From contig NZ_FNJL01000004.1 of NCBI RefSeq assembly GCF_900104515.1, positions 124,001 to 188,000 on the forward strand: DNA of 64,000 nucleotides, in the 5' to 3' direction. Source of the stretch: Paracidovorax cattleyae (GTDB taxonomy: Bacteria > Pseudomonadota > Gammaproteobacteria > Burkholderiales > Burkholderiaceae_C). The notes beneath the pieces are model-generated. The model had not been told where the DNA came from and searched no databases. It saw only the letters and a program-made list of their open reading frames with translations. This document shows, one piece after another, positions 58,666 to 64,000 of the stretch. The position numbers and the translations under genes are program-made. Each line of letters begins with the position of its first letter. Within the stretch, counting starts at the first letter, position 1.

Positions 58666-60486
58666 ATGCGCCCCCACGGCGACCCAGCCACTGCCTCCTC
58701 CCCTCCTGCGGCCGTGCCCGCCGCCGCCCGCAGCGACCGCGCCACGAGCGCCCGCCTGATCCCCTACCTGCTGCATTACCGCTGGCGGGTGATGGCCGCG
58801 CTGGTATTCGTCATTGGCGCCAAGCTCGCGAACGTTGGCGTGCCGCTGCTGCTCAAGCGCATCGTGGATGCGATGGCTCCCGCGCCGGGTTCCGCCGCCG
58901 CGATCGTGATGGTGCCCGCAGGGTTGCTTGCGGCCTACGGCCTGCTGCGGCTGAGCACCTCGGTCTTCACCGAGCTGCGCGAACTCGTCTTCGCCAAGGC
59001 CACGCAGGGCGCCGCGCGCCGCATCGCGCTGCAGACTTTCGAGCATCTGCACGCACTCAGCTTGCGTTTCCACCTGGAGCGGCAGACCGGTGGGATGACG
59101 CGCGACATCGAGCGCGGGGTGCGCGGCATCGAGTCGCTGATCTCCTTCACGCTCTTCAACATCGGTGCCACGCTGATCGAGGTGTTCCTGGTTCTGGCGG
59201 TGCTCGGGGGAAAGTTCGATCCGGCCTTCGCCTGGATCACGCTGGCCGCGCTGGCCTGCTACATCCTGTTCACCGTGATGCTCACCGAGTGGCGCACCCA
59301 CTTTCGCCGCGAGGCCAATGCCTTCGATTCCGCGGCCCATACCAAGGCCGTGGATTCGCTGCTGAACTACGAGACCGTCAAGTACTTCAACAACGAGCCT
59401 TTCGAGGTGCGCCGGTACGACGAGAGCCTGGAGCAGCTGCGGCGCGCGCGCCTGAAGAGCCAGACGTCGCTGTCGCTGCTCAACGCGGGGCAGCAGCTCA
59501 TCATCGCCACGGCCCTGGTCGCCATGCTGTGGCGCGCGGCGCAGGGCGTGGCCGATGGCCGCATGACGCTGGGGGACCTGGTGATGGTGAATGCCTTCAT
59601 GATCCAGCTCTACATTCCCCTCAACTTCCTGGGCGTGATCTACCGCGAGATCAAGCAGAGCCTGACCGACCTGGACAAGATGTTCACGCTCATGGACCGT
59701 GAGCAGGAAGTGCGGGACGCGCCGCAGGCGTTACCGCTGTCGTTGGGCACATCTGCGCCGTCGTTACGGTTCGAAGGCGTGCATTTCGCCTATGAGCCGG
59801 CGCGCACCATCCTCCACGGCGTCGATTTCGAGATCCCTCCCGGGCGCACGGTGGCGGTGGTCGGCCCCTCGGGCTCGGGCAAGTCCACGCTCGCGCGGCT
59901 GCTGTTCCGCTTCTACGACGTGCAGGCGGGACGCATCACGGTCGATGGGCAGGATATCCGGGAGGTCACCCAGGACAGCCTGCGCCGCGCCGTGGGAGCC
60001 GTGCCGCAGGACACGGTGCTGTTCAACGAAACCATCGCCTACAACATCGCCTACGGCAGGCCGGGCGCATCGCAGCCGGACATCGAGGCCGCGGCGCGGG
60101 CCGCGCGCATCCATGATTTCATCGCGGGACTGCCGGCAGGGTATGGCACGCAGGTGGGCGAGCGGGGCCTGAAGCTGTCGGGTGGCGAAAAACAGCGCGT
60201 GGCCATCGCCCGCACGCTGCTCAAGAATCCGCCCATCCTCGTGTTCGACGAGGCCACCTCCGCGCTCGATACGGCCAACGAGCGGGCGATACAGGCCGAG
60301 TTGCGCAGCGCCGCCCAGGGCAAGACGGTGCTGCTCGTCGCGCATCGGCTCTCGACGGTGGTGGACGCGCACGAGATCCTGGTGATGGATGCGGGACGGA
60401 TCGTCGAGCGCGGCACGCACGTGCAGTTGTTGGCGCTCGGTGGACGCTACGCGGACATGTGGCGCCAGCAGTCGCGCGAAGAGTGA
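58666..60486 (+). CDS. Atm1-type ABC exporter (heavy-metal/glutathione-conjugate family)
   Basis: 606 residues: six-helix membrane half (about 40-330) fused to an ATPase half. Walker A GPSGSGKST, signature LSGGEKQRVAIART, Walker B PILVFDEATSALD and the His loop VLLVAHRLSTVV are intact. The membrane domain has the Atm1/HMT1 features SLRFHLERQTGGMTRDIERG and YETVKYFNNEPFEVRRYDES, the latter near the proposed glutathione site. These exporters move glutathione-bound sulfur or metal species. The ATG at 58666 gives the family N-terminus. It converges with dctP, 10 bp apart. Confidence 0.92.
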   Translation: MRPHGDPATASSPPAAVPAAARSDRATSARLIPYLLHYRWRVMAALVFVIGAKLANVGVPLLLKRIVDAMAPAPGSAAAIVMVPAGLLAAYGLLRLSTSVFTELRELVFAKATQGAARRIALQTFEHLHALSLRFHLERQTGGMTRDIERGVRGIESLISFTLFNIGATLIEVFLVLAVLGGKFDPAFAWITLAALACYILFTVMLTEWRTHFRREANAFDSAAHTKAVDSLLNYETVKYFNNEPFEVRRYDESLEQLRRARLKSQTSLSLLNAGQQLIIATALVAMLWRAAQGVADGRMTLGDLVMVNAFMIQLYIPLNFLGVIYREIKQSLTDLDKMFTLMDREQEVRDAPQALPLSLGTSAPSLRFEGVHFAYEPARTILHGVDFEIPPGRTVAVVGPSGSGKSTLARLLFRFYDVQAGRITVDGQDIREVTQDSLRRAVGAVPQDTVLFNETIAYNIAYGRPGASQPDIEAAARAARIHDFIAGLPAGYGTQVGERGLKLSGGEKQRVAIARTLLKNPPILVFDEATSALDTANERAIQAELRSAAQGKTVLLVAHRLSTVVDAHEILVMDAGRIVERGTHVQLLALGGRYADMWRQQSREE

Positions 60487-60496
60487 CCGATCCGGG

Positions 60497-61525
60497 CTAT
60501 TTCTTGGCCACCGCCTTTTCTGCCGCGTCCACCAGGTCGGCGCCGATCTGGCCCTTCCACTTGTCGAAGACCGGGCGGGTGGCCTGCACGAAGGCCTGGC
60601 GCTCCTGCGGGCCGAGCTGTGTCACGGTGACGCCGTGGCTGGCGATCTCCTTGAGCAGGGGCTTGTCGGCCTCGACCATGCCCTTGCGCGCGATGGCGAT
60701 CTGCTCCTTGCCGGCGTCGATGGCGGCCTGGCGCACGATCTCGCGGTCCGCGGGCGTCCAGGAATTCCAGATGTCCTTGTTCACCACGAAGATGAGCGGA
60801 TCGTTCATGTAGCCCCACATGGTGACGTACTTCTGCGCCACGGTGTAGAGCTTGGCCGCCATGTACACCGACACGGGGTTCTCCTGCCCGTCCACGGCGC
60901 CGCTCGCCATGGCGGGCTGGGCATCGGCCCAGCTCATCTGGGTGGGGTTGGCGCCCAGCGCCGTGAAGGTGTCGAGGAACAGCGGCGAACCGACCACGCG
61001 GATCTTCAGGCCCTTGAGGTCGGCGGGTGTCTTGATCGGACGCTTGGAGTTGGAGATTTCGCGGTAGCCATTCTCGCCCCACGCGAGCGGCACCACGCCG
61101 GCCTTGTCGAGCGTCTGGAAGATGCTCTTGCCGACCTCGCCCTGCGTGACCGCGTCCACCGAGGCGTAGTCGGGGAAGAGGAAGGGCAGGGAGAAGAGGT
61201 TGAGGGCCTTGACCTGCGGCGACCAGTTGATGGTGGAGCCCACGGCCATGTCGATCACGCCCTGGCGCAGCGCGCTGAACTCGCGGGTCTGGTCGCCCTG
61301 GATGAGCGAGACGCCCGGATAGAGCTTGATGTTGATGCTGCCCTGCGTGCGCTCGCGCACCTTGTTCGCCCAGAGCTCGCCGCCCTTGCCCCACGGGAAG
61401 GCGGTGCCCAGCACCAGCGACATCCGGTATTCGCTCTTGTAGTTCTGCGCGGCGGCCGGTGCCGCGCTGAACGCGAGGGCGGCCGCGGCGGCCACGGCGG
61501 TGGCGAGGAAGGTGCGCAGTTGCAT
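60497..61525 (-). CDS. dctP: TRAP transporter solute-binding protein (DctP)
   Basis: 342 residues with a signal peptide (MQLRTFLATAVAAAAALAFS...AAA). Mature DctP pattern: EYRMSLVLGTAFPWGKGGEL, then IKLYPGVSLIQGDQTREFSA, LKIRVVGSPLFLDTFTALGA and MSWADAQPAMASGAVDGQEN. The conserved Arg in LKIRVVGSP is the usual carboxylate ligand. The ATG at 61525 has a ribosome site AGGAGA upstream; an in-frame ATG at 61558 is less likely. It delivers an organic acid to the DctQM permease encoded just upstream. Confidence 0.94.
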   Translation of the reverse strand: MQLRTFLATAVAAAAALAFSAAPAAAQNYKSEYRMSLVLGTAFPWGKGGELWANKVRERTQGSINIKLYPGVSLIQGDQTREFSALRQGVIDMAVGSTINWSPQVKALNLFSLPFLFPDYASVDAVTQGEVGKSIFQTLDKAGVVPLAWGENGYREISNSKRPIKTPADLKGLKIRVVGSPLFLDTFTALGANPTQMSWADAQPAMASGAVDGQENPVSVYMAAKLYTVAQKYVTMWGYMNDPLIFVVNKDIWNSWTPADREIVRQAAIDAGKEQIAIARKGMVEADKPLLKEIASHGVTVTQLGPQERQAFVQATRPVFDKWKGQIGADLVDAAEKAVAKK

Positions 61526-61577
61526 GGATGGTCTCCTGTTCGTCGTCGATTTCGTCAAAGGGAAAAACGCGCGGGCT

Positions 61578-62876
61578 TCAATAGCCCAGGCGTGCCGGAA
61601 GCCAGAGGGCCAGTTGCGGAAAGGCGATGACGGCCACCATCACGAGGAACATGGCCAGCAGCATGGGGCCCACCCAGCGCACCGTGGACTCCATGCGCAC
61701 GCCCGCGATGCGGCAGGACACCATGAGGTTCACGGCCAGCGGTGGCGTGAACTGGCCGAGCGCTACCTTCAGGGTGAGGATCACGCCGAACCAGACGGGG
61801 TCCCACTGGTAGTGCTGCATGATGGGCAGGAGCAGCGGCACGAAGATCAGGAAGATCGAGATGCCGTCCAGGAACATGCCCACGGTGATCAGCAGCAGGA
61901 TCAGCAGCGCGAGCACACCCCATTCGCCGAGGCCCGAGTGCACGATGGCGTTGGCGATCGGATCGATCACGCCGAGCGTGGACAGCGAGAACGCGAAGAT
62001 GCCTGCCAGCGAGACCACCAGCAGGATCACTGCCGAGAGCTCGCCGGCCTCGCGCAGGATCGGGAACAGATCGCGCAGGCCGATGGTGCGGTGGATGCAC
62101 ATGCCCACGAAGAGGCCGTAGAACACCGCGACCACTGCCGCCTCGGTGGGCGTGAACCAGCCCGCGCGCATGCCGCCGAGGATGACCACCGGCGCGGCCA
62201 GGCCCCAGGAGGCTTCGCGCAGGCTCTTCCAGAACGGGGGGCGGGGCATCGTGGCCTCCAGCGCGCCCATGCGGTGGCGGCGCGCCAGCCAGACCGCGGG
62301 CACCACCAGCGCGATTCCCGCGAGCACGCCGGGCACCATGCCAGCAGCGAACAGGGCGGGCACGGAGGCGCCGGGCACGAGCACCGAGTAGATGATGAAG
62401 GCGACGGAGGGCGGGATCAGGATGTCGGTGGCCGCCGCCGCGCCGACCACGCTGGCCGAGAACGAGCCCGGGTAGCCCGCGCGCGACATGGCAGCGATCA
62501 TCACGCCGCCCACGGCCGCGGCGTTCGCCGGCCCGGAGCCCGAAATGCCGCCCAGGAACATCGCCACCGCGATGGCCACCAGCGGCAGCATGCCCGGGCC
62601 GCGGCCGACGATGGCGACCGCGAAGTTCACCAGGCGAAGCGCCACGCCGGAGCGGTCGAAGATCGATCCGACCAGCACGAACATGGGAATCGCGAGCAGG
62701 GGGTACTTGCCGAGCCCTGCATAGAAGTTCTGCGGCACGGCCAGCAGCCCGAACCAGGGTGCGTCGGCGTTGGCGATGGCGATGGCGGCGGTACCGGCCA
62801 GGCCGAGCGCGGCGCCGATCGGCACGCCGGCGGCCATCATGCCCAGGAAGACCGCGAAGAGCAGCGCCGCGATCAT
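61578..62876 (-). CDS. dctM: TRAP transporter large permease (DctM)
   Basis: 432 residues with about 12 hydrophobic helices. DctM signature segments include GLGKYPLLAIPMFVLVGSIF, MFLGGISGSGPANAAAVGGV and FIIYSVLVPGASVPALFAAG, plus GQFTPPLAVNLMVSCRIAGV near the C-terminus. It carries out Na+-coupled import of the substrate delivered by DctP. Its start overlaps the DctQ gene by 4 bp, and dctP begins 52 bp further downstream, giving a dctQ-dctM-dctP operon. Confidence 0.95.
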   Translation of the reverse strand: MIAALLFAVFLGMMAAGVPIGAALGLAGTAAIAIANADAPWFGLLAVPQNFYAGLGKYPLLAIPMFVLVGSIFDRSGVALRLVNFAVAIVGRGPGMLPLVAIAVAMFLGGISGSGPANAAAVGGVMIAAMSRAGYPGSFSASVVGAAAATDILIPPSVAFIIYSVLVPGASVPALFAAGMVPGVLAGIALVVPAVWLARRHRMGALEATMPRPPFWKSLREASWGLAAPVVILGGMRAGWFTPTEAAVVAVFYGLFVGMCIHRTIGLRDLFPILREAGELSAVILLVVSLAGIFAFSLSTLGVIDPIANAIVHSGLGEWGVLALLILLLITVGMFLDGISIFLIFVPLLLPIMQHYQWDPVWFGVILTLKVALGQFTPPLAVNLMVSCRIAGVRMESTVRWVGPMLLAMFLVMVAVIAFPQLALWLPARLGY

Positions 62877-63442
62877 GGCCGGGCACCCGGTGTGCCGGCT
62901 GCCGCGTCCTGGCGGCGGAAGAGGCCGAGGGCGCGCAGCGTGATCAGCGCCGACAGCAGCGGCAGCCAGGCGGAGTACCACCACTGCGGCACCCCGATGC
63001 CCGGCGATGTCTCGCCGAAGCGCCAGTCGTCCCACGTGACCCGGGCGCTGAGCACGGCGATGCCTGCGAACAGGACCGCGACCGAAAGGGCCCCGAACCG
63101 GGCGAGGCGCCGCCGGCGCGCCGCGGAGCCGCCCTCGGCGAAATACTCGATGCGGATGTGCACGTCCCGCGCCACTGCGGCCGAGCCTGCCACCAGCGCC
63201 AGCACGATCATCAGGAAGACGGAGATCTCCTCGGTCCAGGCAAAGGAGGAGTTGGTGAAATGACGGACGAGCACGTTGGCGAACGTGATGAGCGCCAGCA
63301 GGGCCATGATGGCCACGGTCAGGCAGTCCTCGAAGCGCAGCGAGCGCTCGGTGGCGGTATCCGCGGAAGGCGGGGGGGCCACGGGCGCGGTGGGGGCGGC
63401 GGAAGCATCGGCTTCTGCGTCGGGTGGCAGGGATTCGGGCAT
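62873..63442 (-). CDS. dctQ: TRAP transporter small permease (DctQ)
   Basis: 189 residues from ATG 63442. Four hydrophobic helices follow an acidic, Ala/Pro-rich N-terminal tail of about 30 residues: LTVAIMALLALITFANVLVR, ISVFLMIVLALVAGSAAVAR, FGALSVAVLFAGIAVL and the final WLPLLSALITLRAL. The motif FTNSSFAWTEEISVFLMIVL is typical of DctQ. Longer in-frame starts at 63544 or beyond exist but give a Pro-rich extension unlike the family. Confidence 0.9.
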   Translation of the reverse strand: MPESLPPDAEADASAAPTAPVAPPPSADTATERSLRFEDCLTVAIMALLALITFANVLVRHFTNSSFAWTEEISVFLMIVLALVAGSAAVARDVHIRIEYFAEGGSAARRRRLARFGALSVAVLFAGIAVLSARVTWDDWRFGETSPGIGVPQWWYSAWLPLLSALITLRALGLFRRQDAAAGTPGARP

Positions 63443-63632
63443 GGGGGGCGGCGGGCGGACGGAGGACGGCTGCGGTCCGGTGTCCGCGGCGTGGTGGGCC
63501 CCGGGCTGGACGGTCGATGGCGCCGGGTAGGCGCAGGCGAGCATTGTGCAACCGGATGTATGCGAATCCGGTGCAGGATTTCCCGAAGTGCACGCGGCCG
63601 TGCGGACGCCGCGGAGCCGATAATGGCGCCCC

Positions 63633-64000
63633 ATGGAAACCAAGTGGCTCGAGGACTTTGTCAGCCTCGCGGAGACGCGCAGCTTCAGCCGGTCGGCGCA
63701 GCTGCGTCACGTAACCCAGCCCGCGTTCTCGCGGCGCATCCAGGCCCTGGAAGCCTGGGCAGGAACCGATCTGGTGGATCGCAGTTCCTATCCCACCCGG
63801 CTCACGCCGGCGGGCAAGACCCTGTACGAGGAAGCGCTGGACGTGCTGCAGTCGCTGCAGAACACCCGGGCCATGCTGAGGGCGCACACCAGCGCCGACA
63901 AGGACATGGTCGAGTTCGCGGTTCCGCATACGCTCGCCTTCACCTTCTTTCCCGCCTGGCTCTCCGGCCTGCGCGAGCGCTTCGGGCCGGTGAAGAGCCG
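63633..64000 (+). CDS. LysR family regulator (3' end outside window)
   Basis: The first 122 residues are visible. The winged helix-turn-helix reads METKWLEDFVSLAETRSFSR, then SAQLRHVTQPAFSRRIQALE and WAGTDLVDRSSYPTRLTPAG, the LysR standard. A linker helix and the start of the inducer domain follow (MVEFAVPHTLAFTFFPAWLS). It is divergent from the dctQMP operon with a 190-bp gap, the usual arrangement for a LysR regulator and its target. It most likely controls the TRAP operon in response to the imported acid (inference). Confidence 0.9.
   Translation, partial: METKWLEDFVSLAETRSFSRSAQLRHVTQPAFSRRIQALEAWAGTDLVDRSSYPTRLTPAGKTLYEEALDVLQSLQNTRAMLRAHTSADKDMVEFAVPHTLAFTFFPAWLSGLRERFGPVKS

Overview
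The window is GC-rich throughout, densely coded, and typical of a betaproteobacterium. Gene content (rfbBDAC, a gspE-to-gspD type II secretion cluster, Bug-family and TRAP solute receptors, a fatty-acid oxidation island with a DUF4442 protein, a bactofilin) points to Comamonadaceae, most likely Acidovorax/Paracidovorax. The genus is an inference from gene content and style, not from a marker gene. No rRNA, tRNA or CRISPR array was recognised.

Layout: (1) 1-1216, a TetR regulator and a TPR-type protein at the left edge. (2) 1489-4958, rfbBDAC for dTDP-L-rhamnose, facing an exported GH42-like protein (4978-6885). (3) 7041-17952, a contiguous type II secretion operon gspE-F-G-H-I-J-K-L-M-C/N-D, followed by a small lipoprotein. 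(4) 18910-20514, an abundant-looking secreted surface protein with its own strong terminator, then a periplasmic parvulin. (5) 21602-31440, an O-antigen-like ABC exporter (Wzm/Wzt) with an acyltransferase-fold protein, a methyltransferase, a 1294-residue methyltransferase/GT2/GT4 fusion, a GT2 enzyme and a WecA-like initiating transferase. (6) 31553-35372, argB, a QseBC-like two-component pair and slmA. (7) About 35700-47020, a rearranged Mu-like prophage remnant. (8) 47136-56155, a TetR-headed fatty-acid oxidation cluster. (9) 56268-64000, a Bug receptor, bactofilin, YciA thioesterase, Atm1-type ABC transporter, a TRAP transporter and a LysR regulator cut by the window edge.

The host regions fit together as envelope biology. 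Rhamnose precursor, polysaccharide export and glycosyltransferases build a surface glycan. The type II system exports proteins, and the adjacent highly expressed secreted protein is a candidate client. The fatty-acid cluster holds an acyl-CoA dehydrogenase, a dehydrogenase/hydratase fusion, a thiolase, thioesterases and a separate enoyl-CoA hydratase, so a complete beta-oxidation cycle is encoded in one direction.

The most unusual region is the phage remnant. A leftward block of Mu-type early/middle genes (gemA to mor) abuts a rightward tail module head to head with only 10 bp between them, which looks like a rearrangement junction. The tail module contains a protein with ten near-perfect 14-residue repeats. 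It ends against a convergent, AT-richer gene with an AbiTii-type abortive-infection domain, a plausible anti-phage cargo gene. Repeat clusters flank the remnant on both sides.
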